33,557 nucleotides of DNA from an uncultured bacterium (GCA_949291445.1 CASEVT010000037.1:1-33557); one strand, 5' to 3'; numbered from the stretch's first letter, positions 20,543 to 29,349 are shown. The notes: generated by a model from the sequence alone, not told the origin. Made by a program: numbers and translations.

Positions 20543-22381
20543 ATGTGTGGAATTATAGGATATGTGGGTGGCAGAGCTGTTGTTCAAATTTTGTTGGATG
20601 GTTTGAGCAAACTCGAGTATCGTGGTTATGATTCTGCCGGTTTAGCGGTTAATTCTGCGGGAAAAATTAAGGTTTTTAAGGCTGAAGGCAAGCTTAATAA
20701 TTTAAAACAAGTCATGGCAAATTATGTTCTTGCTGATACGACTGCCGGCATCGGGCATATCAGATGGGCAACTCACGGCGCTCCTAACAAGGTTAATGCA
20801 CATCCTCATACCTGTAATTGCGGTAAGTTGGCGCTCGTGCACAATGGTATTGTTGAAAATTACAAAGAATTGCGCGAAGAGTTGACAAAAGAAGGTTGCG
20901 TATTTAAAACAGAAACGGATACAGAAACGGTTGCGCATTTGATTGCGCATGAATATGGAAAGTGCCATTCCTTGCCTAAGGCTGTTCGGGCGGCGGCTAA
21001 GAGATTGAAAGGTGCTTATGCGCTGTGTGTTATGCATCAGGATGAACCCAATTTGCTCGTTGGTACCAGAAAAAATGCTCCTTTGATTGTTGCTCTCGGC
21101 GAAAATGAAAATTATCTCGCCAGTGATTGTCCTGCTATTATTGAGTATACAAAGAGAGTCATTTATCTTGATGATGATGAGTTTGCCGTGTTGACTCCGG
21201 ATAGTGTTTTGATTACTGACTCTGATGGTAAACAGTTGTTTAAAAAAGAAGAAATATTGCCGTGGGAGCCTGTCGCTATAAACAAGATGGGTTATAAGCA
21301 TTTTATGCTCAAGGAAATTCACGAGCAGCCGGATGTAATTAGAAATGCTTTGTCCGGAAAACTTCACGATATGAATGCTCCGATTGTTTTGGATGAGGTT
21401 AAGCTCACAGCTGATGAGATACGTAATTTGAAACGAATTGAGATTATCGCCTGCGGTACGTCCTTGCACGCTGCTATGATTGCGAAATATGCTATTGAGG
21501 CATTCACTAATATACCCGTTGATGTTGAATGTTCAAGTGAATATATATATCGGAAAACTGTCACTGACGCTAAGACTCTTGTGATCGGGATATCTCAATC
21601 CGGTGAAACTTCGGATACGATTACCGCAATACGTCAGGCGAAGGCGGTCGGGTCTCATGTTTTAATTATTACGAATCGTCCTGATTCTATTATGGCAAGA
21701 GAGGCTCACAGTCTTATCCCTGTCAATGCAGGTATTGAGGTTAGTGTTGCTGCTACGAAATCTTTCAACGCTCAACTGATTGCGTTGTATTTATTTGCTC
21801 TGTTTGTTGCTGAAACTAAAAAATCATTTGATGAAGGTTATATTGCCAAGTTGAAGCATGAGTTGATTCAGTTGCCGCCCAAAATAGAAATGATTCTTTC
21901 TCATAAGGAAACGATCATGAAGTGTGCAAAGACTTTTGCTTCATTTAGGAATTTTATCTACATAGCAAGAGGCATAAACTATGCTACTGCGCTGGAGGGG
22001 GCATTGAAACTTAAGGAAATCAGTTATATCAATGCAACCGGATATCCTGCCGGTGAGTTGAAGCATGGACCTATTGCAATGCTGGATGAGACAATGCCTG
22101 TTTTAGCCATACTTATGCCCGGTGTGGTTTATGATAAGGTGCTTTCTAATGCAGAGGAGGCTAAGGCAAGAAATGCAAGGTTGATTGCGCTTACTTCATC
22201 GGAGGATGTGGCTTTGGAAAATCTGTTTGAGTATATTCTTAAGGTGCCTCCGGTTGATGAGTATCTTTCGCCTGTTATTGCTTCGGTTCCGTTGCAGTTG
22301 CTTGCGTATTATATTGCCGAGTTCTTGGGCAAGGATGTCGATCAGCCCCGTAATTTGGCTAAGTCGGTTACTGTTGAATAA
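20543..22381 (+). CDS. glmS: Glutamine-fructose-6-phosphate aminotransferase (isomerising)
   Basis: Makes glucosamine 6-phosphate for peptidoglycan and lipid A precursors. The 612 residues show the N-terminal glutaminase domain starting at the nucleophile Cys2 (MCGIIGYVGG) with RWATHG and HNGIVEN. Two SIS sugar-isomerase domains follow (ISQSGETSDT; the Lys-containing ELKHGPIAM) and the C-terminal DQPRNLAKSVTVE. The stop codon overlaps the start of a 55-residue ORF by one base (TAATG). Upstream are an extended -10 promoter and an unusual leader. Confidence 0.97.
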   Translation: MCGIIGYVGGRAVVQILLDGLSKLEYRGYDSAGLAVNSAGKIKVFKAEGKLNNLKQVMANYVLADTTAGIGHIRWATHGAPNKVNAHPHTCNCGKLALVHNGIVENYKELREELTKEGCVFKTETDTETVAHLIAHEYGKCHSLPKAVRAAAKRLKGAYALCVMHQDEPNLLVGTRKNAPLIVALGENENYLASDCPAIIEYTKRVIYLDDDEFAVLTPDSVLITDSDGKQLFKKEEILPWEPVAINKMGYKHFMLKEIHEQPDVIRNALSGKLHDMNAPIVLDEVKLTADEIRNLKRIEIIACGTSLHAAMIAKYAIEAFTNIPVDVECSSEYIYRKTVTDAKTLVIGISQSGETSDTITAIRQAKAVGSHVLIITNRPDSIMAREAHSLIPVNAGIEVSVAATKSFNAQLIALYLFALFVAETKKSFDEGYIAKLKHELIQLPPKIEMILSHKETIMKCAKTFASFRNFIYIARGINYATALEGALKLKEISYINATGYPAGELKHGPIAMLDETMPVLAILMPGVVYDKVLSNAEEAKARNARLIALTSSEDVALENLFEYILKVPPVDEYLSPVIASVPLQLLAYYIAEFLGKDVDQPRNLAKSVTVE

Positions 22382-22548
22382 TGGCAATTCTTACTGATGA
22401 AATTAAAATAGCTCGTATTGGTAAACTCTCATCTTCTTATATTGAGGCTAAGATTGTGGAGCTTGGGTTTTTGCCTTTGCGATGGGCTATTGTTAATGTT
22501 GATGAGAACTTTCTCACCGTTAGTGTTTCGTATCAAAAAAATTCGTAA
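22381..22548 (+). CDS. 55-aa orphan protein coupled to glmS
   Basis: ATG shares one base with the glmS TAA, a typical translational-coupling arrangement. The protein starts MAILTDEIKIARIGKL and continues with IVELGFLPLRWAIVNVD and LTVSVSYQKNS. It reads as a helix followed by strands, with no membrane segment. The composition and codon use are those of a real gene. No family is recognised. Co-expression with glmS might mean a regulatory or stabilising partner (inference). Confidence 0.6.
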   Translation: MAILTDEIKIARIGKLSSSYIEAKIVELGFLPLRWAIVNVDENFLTVSVSYQKNS

Positions 22549-22573
22549 GCTTTTAGTGATTGTGCAGATTTTT

Positions 22574-23326
22574 TTATATATTTTTTGCTCTTAAAATTAC
22601 GTAAATTGGGTTGTAGGTCAGTTTGACTTTAGAGCCTTGTGAGAAGTTTTCTTTGTAAAATTTTTCAAAATGTTTGAGTTTTGTATATGTCCAGCTTAGC
22701 GATTTCAAGCCGTTTGTGCCCGAATGTTTAATGTGTTTTAGGACTTCAATTGGTGAGTTGAAATACGGTTGGATTATGTTTTCATCGTAGTATATTATTT
22801 CATAATCCTTTTCGCATAGCTGTTTTAGCCTTTCGGATTTCAGGTAATTTAACGAAATCCCTGTCGTTTCTTTTATTTCTCTGTAGTTTAATTCACCAAA
22901 TGTTGTGAATGCAAAAATTCCTTCAGGTTCGAGCAATTTTTTTATCTTTAACAGTAATTCTTCAATATCACAAATCCATTGCATTACAGCGTTGGATGCT
23001 ATAAGATCGAATTTTTCTTCAAGTTCAATCTTTTCAATATCGCCGGCTATAAAGTCTGAGTTGTGGAGAATTTTTTTTATGTAATTTTCTGATTCTTCCA
23101 TGATGTCGTTGGTCAGATATTTCTTAAAATTCAGACCGGCGATAATATTTTTTGTCAAACTGCCTGTACCTGCACCAAATTCAAATATTCTTTCAAATTC
23201 ATTGCCGCAATATTCAACAATTTTTGAAGCAAGTATTTTTGCCATTTCAGCTTGAACAAGTGCAGATTTTTCATAGGTTGCGAGATTTTTTTGAAAACGA
23301 ACTTTTACGAGATTTTTGTCTAACAT
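22574..23326 (-). CDS. bioC: Malonyl-ACP O-methyltransferase BioC
   Basis: SAM-dependent methyltransferase that methylates malonyl-ACP to start pimelate synthesis for biotin. The 250 residues open with VRFQKNLATYEKSALVQ, typical of BioC; the SAM motif I FEFGAGTGSL is at about 49-58. ASNAVMQW and the C-terminal VLKHIKHSGTNGL, a BioC hallmark, follow. ATG overlaps the bioG stop by seven bases (ATGTTAG). The combination of BioC with BioG identifies the pathway. No other bio gene is in the window. Confidence 0.9.
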   Translation of the reverse strand: MLDKNLVKVRFQKNLATYEKSALVQAEMAKILASKIVEYCGNEFERIFEFGAGTGSLTKNIIAGLNFKKYLTNDIMEESENYIKKILHNSDFIAGDIEKIELEEKFDLIASNAVMQWICDIEELLLKIKKLLEPEGIFAFTTFGELNYREIKETTGISLNYLKSERLKQLCEKDYEIIYYDENIIQPYFNSPIEVLKHIKHSGTNGLKSLSWTYTKLKHFEKFYKENFSQGSKVKLTYNPIYVILRAKNI

Positions 23327-23964
23327 AATTCTTCAAGATTTTTAAAATAATAGAACGGAAAATGTCCTGATTCTATTATATTTACAATAGGATGGTTTTT
23401 CAAAGAAATCCAATAATTTTTCTGATTTTTAGTGGGGATTATTCTGTCTTTTGTGCCTATATATACCTTGTCGAAGTTATATTCAAGCGTATTTTTTTTG
23501 GCAAAATATTTTTTTAGCATAGAAAGTTCAAATAATGAATTTTCAATCTCTCTTGTCGGCAAATTATCGTTGAATAAGTCAAGATGTTCTTTTTTAATGA
23601 ATAGCCGTTCTCTAAACTTTACGGCAGTACCCATGGTCATGTTTTCCAAAGTTAAACTGAACATTTTTTCGGGCACCCCATAATCGCCAAGCGCACATAA
23701 TGTTCCGTTAACGGCTGTTTTGGATGAAAAATCCGGCAATTGTTCTTTAACAAGTGCACTTACATAAACACCGTATGAAAATGCTATTAATTTTATGTCT
23801 TGATATTTGGAAAAGTCAAACCCGATCTCTAAATTGCTGTAATCGTACAGGTACAAGACATCCGAATCTGTTTTTACGGGCAAGAACGGACGTTCATCCA
23901 TACCCCACCCGCAAAAAACTACTATTAGTGATTTCGTATTATTTTTTAGAAGAAAACTATTCAT
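23320..23964 (-). CDS. bioG: Pimeloyl-ACP methyl ester esterase BioG
   Basis: Alpha/beta hydrolase of the DUF452/BioG family that removes the methyl group from pimeloyl-ACP methyl ester. Visible are FCGWGMDE (oxyanion region), the nucleophile Ser63 in IAFSYGVY, AVNGTLCALGDYGVP, an Asp in GTKDRIIP and the catalytic His in SGHFPF. The frame reaches TTG 23970, which abuts the gltX stop; ATG 23964 is preferred. No clear ribosome site exists, so translation is probably coupled to gltX. It overlaps bioC by seven bases. Confidence 0.9.
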   Translation of the reverse strand: MNSFLLKNNTKSLIVVFCGWGMDERPFLPVKTDSDVLYLYDYSNLEIGFDFSKYQDIKLIAFSYGVYVSALVKEQLPDFSSKTAVNGTLCALGDYGVPEKMFSLTLENMTMGTAVKFRERLFIKKEHLDLFNDNLPTREIENSLFELSMLKKYFAKKNTLEYNFDKVYIGTKDRIIPTKNQKNYWISLKNHPIVNIIESGHFPFYYFKNLEELC

Positions 23965-23970
23965 AAGCAA

Positions 23971-25422
23971 TTATTTTATGGCATTTTTTATTCTAAGTGC
24001 GACACGTTCCTTGCCAAGTATTTGCAACACAGCAACCATATCCGCACCGTGAGTTCTGCCTGTTACTGCGGCACGAATTGCCCACATTGTTTCTTTGGGT
24101 TTTATTCCTTGCTCTTTAAAGTATGTGCGAAGTTCGCCCAGTTGCTCGTGAAGTTTTTCTTCGTCTTCAAAATCCCATTTTGAAATTTCATTCGCATCTA
24201 CATACTTTAACACCGTTTGAGATTTTTCAGTATTGAGCACGGTTTCTTGAACTTCCGGTTCTACTTCAACGTTTTTGCCAAAGAAGTATTTTACGTCGTT
24301 TGTTAAATCTGACAAGATCGTTATAGGTTCTCTTGTCACTTCAATCATTTTTTCAAGTTGCGCCTGAGAAAGTTCATTCAGGTCGTAATCCTTTAAAAAT
24401 GGTTTTGCAAGTTCCGTAAGCTTTTTAATATCCATTTTTTTGATATATTGACCGTTCATCCAGTTTAGTTTGTCGTATTCAAAGATAGAGTTTGAGGATG
24501 AAACTTCGTGTATACGAAAATCTTGTACAATTTCGTCGAGTGATTTAATTTCTTGACCGTCAGAAGGTGACCAACCTAAAAGCGCCACGAAATTGATCAA
24601 TGCGTCGGTCAGATAACCTTTTTCTACAAATTCTGACACGGCTGTAGCTCCATGGCGTTTTGAGAGTTTGCTTCTGTCGGGCGCTAGTATCATTCCCAAG
24701 TGTCCAAACTCAGGGACTTTTGCTCCCAGTGCTTCATAGATAAGTATTTGTTTTGCGGTATTAGATATGTGATCTTCACCTCTTATTATGTGTGATATCT
24801 TCATTTCCATATCGTCTATAACTACTGCAAAATTGTATGTCGGAGTACCGTTTGATTTCATTATTACAAAGTCGCCGATGAGGCTGTTTTCAAACTTTAA
24901 GTCGCCTTTAACCATATCCGTGAACTTTGTTTCACCGGTTTCCGGAACGTGAAAACGGATTGATGGTTTTCTGCCTTCTTTTTTGTATTGTTCTTTTTGT
25001 TCTTCAGTCAAATGGCGGCATTTACCGGAATATACGTGCGGTTTTTTGTTCTTGATTGACTCTTCTTTTTCTGCTTCCAGTTCTTCCTGCGTGCAGTAGC
25101 ATTCATACGCATAGCCTGCTTCAATAAGTTTTTGAGCATATTTCGGGTAAATATCAAATCTGTCCGATTGTTGATAAGGTCCGTATGGACCTCCGACATC
25201 AGGACCTTCATCCCAATTTAAGCCCAGTGCTTTCAAGCTGTCATAGATGTTTTGTATATATGCTTGACTTGAGCGGTCAAGATCGGTGTCTTCTATTCTT
25301 AGAACAAATTTTCCGTTATTTTTCTTTGCAAAAAGATAGTTGAACAACGCTGTTCTTGCTGTTCCTACGTGCAAATTTCCGCTCGGTGAGGGGGCTATTC
25401 TGACTCTTATTTCTGAATCCAT
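23971..25422 (-). CDS. gltX: Glutamyl-tRNA synthetase
   Basis: Class I aminoacyl-tRNA synthetase charging tRNA-Glu. 483 residues. The HIGH-type motif is in APSPSGNLHVGTARTALFNY (HVGT at 18-21) and the KMSKS-type motif is KLSKRHG near residue 250. Other marks are RIEDTDLDRS and the zinc-region cysteines CYCTQEELEAE and GKCRHL. CAGGAG precedes ATG. It leads an operon with bioG and bioC, an unusual pairing. Whether it is discriminating or non-discriminating cannot be told from the sequence alone. Confidence 0.97.
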   Translation of the reverse strand: MDSEIRVRIAPSPSGNLHVGTARTALFNYLFAKKNNGKFVLRIEDTDLDRSSQAYIQNIYDSLKALGLNWDEGPDVGGPYGPYQQSDRFDIYPKYAQKLIEAGYAYECYCTQEELEAEKEESIKNKKPHVYSGKCRHLTEEQKEQYKKEGRKPSIRFHVPETGETKFTDMVKGDLKFENSLIGDFVIMKSNGTPTYNFAVVIDDMEMKISHIIRGEDHISNTAKQILIYEALGAKVPEFGHLGMILAPDRSKLSKRHGATAVSEFVEKGYLTDALINFVALLGWSPSDGQEIKSLDEIVQDFRIHEVSSSNSIFEYDKLNWMNGQYIKKMDIKKLTELAKPFLKDYDLNELSQAQLEKMIEVTREPITILSDLTNDVKYFFGKNVEVEPEVQETVLNTEKSQTVLKYVDANEISKWDFEDEEKLHEQLGELRTYFKEQGIKPKETMWAIRAAVTGRTHGADMVAVLQILGKERVALRIKNAIK

Positions 25423-25586
25423 TTTTATACTCCTGATTGATTGTTTCCGTATTTAAATTTTACATCAAACAAAAAAATAATTTCGTTCACAACTTATTTA
25501 GTCTTTATTTTTCAGTTAGTTTGTTCAATCTTTGCTGTTTACCAAAAAAATTTACAAAAATTGATATGCCATAATTTCTTTTAGAC

Positions 25587-25592
25587 TATAAT
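25587..25592 (+). promoter_or_regulatory. TATAAT six bases before the 25599 start
   Basis: A consensus -10 box followed by AGGAAT and ATG. Transcription would start at the start codon. AGGA could act as a weak ribosome site only if a longer transcript exists. Confidence 0.5.
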
Positions 25593-25598
25593 AGGAAT

Positions 25599-26735
25599 AT
25601 GGAAGAAAAGAAGAAAATAAAAGTTGCCTTTCCGCATATGGGTACAATCTATGTTGTATGGGCAAGTGCATTGAGAAGGCTCGGGGTTGAACCGTTTGTT
25701 CCTCCTTATACCAATAAAAAAACATTGTCTTTGGGGACTAAGCATAGTCCTGAGTCGATTTGTTTACCTTACAAATTGATTTTAGGTAATTTTATTGAGG
25801 CAATTGAAGGCGGTGCGGATTATGTAGCTATGATTTCATCACCGGGGATTTGCAGGTTGGGCGAGTATGGCGATAGTATACATAATGTTCTTAAGGATTT
25901 GGGCTATGATGCAAAATATGTTGAACTCCAGTTGTATGACGGGTTCAAGGGGATGTATCGGTTTATGTCTGAAATTAGCGGTTGTCAAAACCCTGTTATG
26001 ATTATGAAATCTATTTATACCGCTGTTACTAAGGTCTTTGCTATTGATCGGCTTGAAAATCTTTTGTCTTATTATCGTGCAAGAGAAGTTAAGGTCGGTA
26101 GCGCTGAGCGGGCTTTTAATAAAGGTTTGAAATTGATCTATGACGCTAACAACAGCAAAGAGCTTAAAAAAGCTGAAAAGGCTGCTGCTATAGAAATGAA
26201 AAAAGTGGAAATTGACCCTAATCGTGATGTCGTTTATGTCGATATGACCGGTGAAATATTCCTTGTACAAGATACTTTTTCTAACCAGAATATTGAACGT
26301 GAGTTGGGTAAAATGGGTGTGCAAATCCGCAGAACTCTCACTGTATCAAGCTTTTTGAAAGATGCTATTATTCCGAAGATCTTTAAAAAAGGTGAAACTC
26401 ACCTTGAACGGGCATTTAGGCTAGCAAAACCTTACCTGTCAAGAGATATAGGCGGCGATGCTCTTGAATGTATTTCAGATGTGGCTTATGCTAATGAACG
26501 TGGTATTGATGGAATTATACATATAAGTCCGTTTACTTGTATGCCTGAAATTATGTCTCAGAACATCTTTCCGGCTATGAGAGAAAATTGTGAAATCCCT
26601 ATTTTGCCGCTGATTATGGATGAACAAACCGGACGTGCCGGTTATATAACCCGCCTTGAGGCTTTTGTTGATCTAATGCGCAGAAGAAAACGTAAAAAAG
26701 CTGCTGAAGCTAAATCAAGTGCAGTCGGTGTTTAG
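25599..26735 (+). CDS. Acyl-CoA dehydratase activase-related protein (DUF2229/COG3580-like)
   Basis: 378 residues. The family is related to 2-hydroxyacyl-CoA dehydratase components and their [4Fe-4S] activases. Conserved stretches: AFPHMGTIY, HSPESICLPYKLILGNFIEAIEGG, SSPGICRLGEYGD and SPFTCMPEIMSQNIFPAM. The Cys in SIC, GIC and FTC are plausible cluster ligands. The C-terminus is a basic tail (RRRKRKKAAEAK). In other bacteria such proteins come with a BadF/BcrA-type ATPase; no such gene is adjacent. It stands alone between divergent gltX and convergent 26765-27346. Its substrate is unknown. Confidence 0.8.
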   Translation: MEEKKKIKVAFPHMGTIYVVWASALRRLGVEPFVPPYTNKKTLSLGTKHSPESICLPYKLILGNFIEAIEGGADYVAMISSPGICRLGEYGDSIHNVLKDLGYDAKYVELQLYDGFKGMYRFMSEISGCQNPVMIMKSIYTAVTKVFAIDRLENLLSYYRAREVKVGSAERAFNKGLKLIYDANNSKELKKAEKAAAIEMKKVEIDPNRDVVYVDMTGEIFLVQDTFSNQNIERELGKMGVQIRRTLTVSSFLKDAIIPKIFKKGETHLERAFRLAKPYLSRDIGGDALECISDVAYANERGIDGIIHISPFTCMPEIMSQNIFPAMRENCEIPILPLIMDEQTGRAGYITRLEAFVDLMRRRKRKKAAEAKSSAVGV

Positions 26736-26764
26736 GTGTCTTTTTGAACTTAGATTGGGAGATT

Positions 26765-27346
26765 TTATAATTCGACGCAAATGGCTTTATTGAGCATTCG
26801 ATCCCATCTGTAGTAACTGTAGTATACCGTTGCGTTTTTTAAGACTTCTATCCAGATTTTTTTTCTGTATGGAAAACGTTTTATGTCGCGGTTGATGTAT
26901 TGGATTGCAATCATAGTTTCGATACCCTTTGTTACCCTCAGGATTTCACATTGTGCCGGATCGGTTTTTGTCCCTTTTTCTGCACACCACGAAAATAATG
27001 CATCCTCTTTTTCACTTTTGAGCGTTTCAAGTTTTATATCATTACCGAATTTTTCATAATTTGGTCCCATTACCGTTTCGACAAAAGTGTCTGCATCTTC
27101 GTTATTGCCGTTTGCTTTGTAAGAATGAAATACTAACATTTCTACCCAGTTGGTTTTGCTGTCGTAGACGGGTATAAATTTTGCAATTACTTCCTGATTG
27201 TCAGTGTCACGGACGTACGATATTAGTCTCCAGTCTCGATCCGGATAGTGTAAAATCGCTGTTTCGTACGAAAATACACCGAGCGGAATTGCACAGAGTA
27301 CGATTGCGGCAATAAGTTTATACAATTGTCCACGCAGGTTTTTCAT
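26765..27346 (-). CDS. Secreted orphan protein, 193 aa
   Basis: Not recognised. A signal peptide (KNLRGQLYKLIAAIVLCAIPL, then GVFS, about 1-26) is followed by a mature domain rich in aromatic residues: ILHYPDRDWRLISYVRD, WVEMLVFHSYK and EVLKNATVYYSYYRWDR. Two Cys (FSWCAEKG, PAQCEI) could form a disulfide. The start lies inside the last 29 bases of the nif3-like gene in another frame, and no ribosome site is visible, so it depends on that transcript. It probably acts in the periplasm. Confidence 0.6.
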   Translation of the reverse strand: MKNLRGQLYKLIAAIVLCAIPLGVFSYETAILHYPDRDWRLISYVRDTDNQEVIAKFIPVYDSKTNWVEMLVFHSYKANGNNEDADTFVETVMGPNYEKFGNDIKLETLKSEKEDALFSWCAEKGTKTDPAQCEILRVTKGIETMIAIQYINRDIKRFPYRKKIWIEVLKNATVYYSYYRWDRMLNKAICVEL

Positions 27347-28049
27347 TTGCTACTAAGATTTCTATCCCTTCTTTTGCAAAAATTTCCTTGACTTTTTCAG
27401 AGAAAAACTTCTCTGATTCAAAATGCCCTATATCAAGCAAAATCATGTTTTTAACATCAAGCGCGCTGTGATATTTTACGTCAGAAGTTATGTAAACGTC
27501 ACATCCTTCAACCTCTGCTATAAATTCTGCTCCGGCCCCCGCACAAATCGCAATTTTTTCAATTTCCTGTTTGCTTGATTTGTTTATAAGTTTTATATTT
27601 TCTATCTCGAGCGTTGTTTTTAGAACTTGCAAAAATTTGTCAATCTGCATTTTAAAGGGCAGACAACCGCATTTTACATAATCATTAATCGTTTCTATAT
27701 TTTGTAAATTTAATTTTTCCGTAAGTATATCTGTTGTGCCGCCTTTTGCTTTATCAAAATTGGTGTGGGCACTGTAGATTTGAATGTTATTTTTAATCGC
27801 CTTGATATATATCGGGTTCTCAATCTTCTTGATTCCTCTGAAAATCAACGGGTGGTGCGATATTATCAAATCACAACCAAGATTTATCGCAAGCTCCAGC
27901 ACATCTTCGGTTACGGTTAAGCAAGATAAGATCTTGTCTGCCGTATCATTATGCAAGTTAATCTGCCAACCCGAATTATCCCATTCCTCAGCGGTCTGCG
28001 GCGGTGCGAAGCGTTCTATTATTTCTATAACCTCTGTAACTTTTCTCAT
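27318..28049 (-). CDS. Nif3-like dinuclear metal-centre protein
   Basis: Member of the NIF3/YbgI (GTP cyclohydrolase I type 2-like) family, hexameric rings with a di-metal site and unknown reaction. Metal ligands are visible: ISHHPLIFRG (two His), HTNFDKAKGGT (Asp), and DIGHFESEKF (His, Glu). CAGAGAEFI is another family stretch. The frame reaches 28094, but MRKVTEVIEIIERFAPP is the conserved start (ATG 28049, GGA upstream), giving 243 residues. It overlaps the coaBC end by 62 bases and the next gene by 29. Confidence 0.9.
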   Translation of the reverse strand: MRKVTEVIEIIERFAPPQTAEEWDNSGWQINLHNDTADKILSCLTVTEDVLELAINLGCDLIISHHPLIFRGIKKIENPIYIKAIKNNIQIYSAHTNFDKAKGGTTDILTEKLNLQNIETINDYVKCGCLPFKMQIDKFLQVLKTTLEIENIKLINKSSKQEIEKIAICAGAGAEFIAEVEGCDVYITSDVKYHSALDVKNMILLDIGHFESEKFFSEKVKEIFAKEGIEILVANEKPAWTIV

Positions 28050-29238
28050 TTTTGATTTTCCGTTTAAAGATAATTTTGTATATTTGTTCTGCAATATTTT
28101 CTTTTGTATTTTTTTCTATCTTTGTGGCGTTGAGATTTTTATCTATTACAATGACTTCGTTCAAATCCGAACCAAACCCGATGTCACTTCTTGAGATGTC
28201 GTTTGCTACTATGAAATCACAGTTTTTTCTTTTTATTTTTGACTCTGCATTAGCAATTAAATCATTGCTTTCTGCGCAAAATCCGACAATCTTCTGTTCA
28301 GGTGTTTTTATTGTGCCTAATTCTGCAAGAATATCAGGGTTTTTTACAAGTTTTATTACCAATTCATCGCAATTCTCTTTTTTGATCTTTTTTTCACAAA
28401 CTTCAATCGGTCTGTAATCTGCAACTGCTGCTGCCATAATTATTAGATCGGCGGATTTTGAATTTTCAATGACGGACTCTCGCATTTCTTTAGCTGTCTT
28501 AACGTTGATAATTTCATAATTGCGCTTTAAATTGACCGTTGATATAAGCGTTACCTTTGCACCCGCCTCGTTAGCTTTGTCTGCAAGAGCTATCCCCATT
28601 TTGCCGGAACTGTAATTGCCGATATACCTTACCGGATCAATGTTCTCTTTCGTTCCGCCTGCTGTTATTAGAATTTTCTGCCCTTTCAAAAACTCCGATT
28701 TGCCGAGTGTTTTTTTTGCTGCGTTAAAAATTTTTTCTAATCCGGCAAGTCTGCCTTTTCCGTTTGTTCCGCAAGCAAGATATCCATCATCCGGCTCAAT
28801 TATTTCGTAATTATTTGATTTAAGTTTTTTTATATTTTCACAAACAAATTTGTTTTCCCACATTCCGGTATTCATTGACGGTGCGATAAGGATTTGCTTT
28901 TTGTAAGCACAGACAAGTGAGGTTAAAAGATTGTCGCATATTCCGTTTGCAATTTTTGATATAGTATTTGCGCTTGCCGGTGCGATTATGAACAAATCTG
29001 CCCAATCACACAAACAAATATGCTCGGGTTTTTTGTCTGTTGTCTTAAATTGTTCCGTATAAACAGGATTCTGTGAAAGTGTTTCCAATGTTAATTCGCT
29101 TACAAATTCTCTCGCATTCGGGGTAAGTACAATTTTTACGTTTGCATTTTCTCTTTTGAACATTCTGACCAGTTCACAGATTTTATATGCTGCGATTGCG
29201 CCTGTTATTCCAATCAGTATATTTTTATTCTCTAGCAT
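27988..29238 (-). CDS. coaBC: Phosphopantothenoylcysteine decarboxylase / phosphopantothenate-cysteine ligase
   Basis: Bifunctional coenzyme A synthesis enzyme. The N-terminal flavin-dependent CoaC domain has GITGAIAAYK, EHICLCDWAD (catalytic His), PSMNTGMW and the active-site Cys in YLACGTNGKGR. The CoaB domain begins near residue 185 with ITAGGTKENIDPVRYIGN-YSSGKMG. The 416 residues include about 20 extra C-terminal residues encoded in the overlap with the nif3-like gene. No ribosome site precedes ATG; TATAAT lies six bases upstream, so the mRNA appears leaderless. It heads a three-gene operon. Confidence 0.95.
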   Translation of the reverse strand: MLENKNILIGITGAIAAYKICELVRMFKRENANVKIVLTPNAREFVSELTLETLSQNPVYTEQFKTTDKKPEHICLCDWADLFIIAPASANTISKIANGICDNLLTSLVCAYKKQILIAPSMNTGMWENKFVCENIKKLKSNNYEIIEPDDGYLACGTNGKGRLAGLEKIFNAAKKTLGKSEFLKGQKILITAGGTKENIDPVRYIGNYSSGKMGIALADKANEAGAKVTLISTVNLKRNYEIINVKTAKEMRESVIENSKSADLIIMAAAVADYRPIEVCEKKIKKENCDELVIKLVKNPDILAELGTIKTPEQKIVGFCAESNDLIANAESKIKRKNCDFIVANDISRSDIGFGSDLNEVIVIDKNLNATKIEKNTKENIAEQIYKIIFKRKIKNEKSYRGYRNNRTLRTAADR

Positions 29239-29244
29239 ATGCTA

Positions 29245-29250
29245 ATTATA
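29245..29250 (-). promoter_or_regulatory. TATAAT six bases before coaBC
   Basis: Minus-strand consensus -10, then TAGCAT, then ATG. Transcription would begin at the start codon. Confidence 0.5.
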
Positions 29251-29300
29251 TATGAAACTTTATTTAATTGAAAATATGACTAAAACAAAAAATTAGCATA

Positions 29301-29333
29301 CAAAAAAGCAGCCACGCTTAATGGCTGCTTTTC
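29301..29333 (-). terminator. Terminator of tsf (works on both strands)
   Basis: AGCAGCCA / TGGCTGCT stem with a seven-base loop, flanked by A and T runs on both sides, after the tsf stop. Confidence 0.9.
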
Positions 29334-29349
29334 TATGTGAATTTTTATA

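Noticed and set aside
20702-21469. Minus-strand ORF of 255 codons inside glmS
   Set aside because: Shadow of the glmS coding frame, with no ribosome site or recognisable motif.
27318-28049. Nif3-like gene as a sign of nitrogen fixation
   Set aside because: The name is historical; the family is universal and unrelated to nitrogenase.
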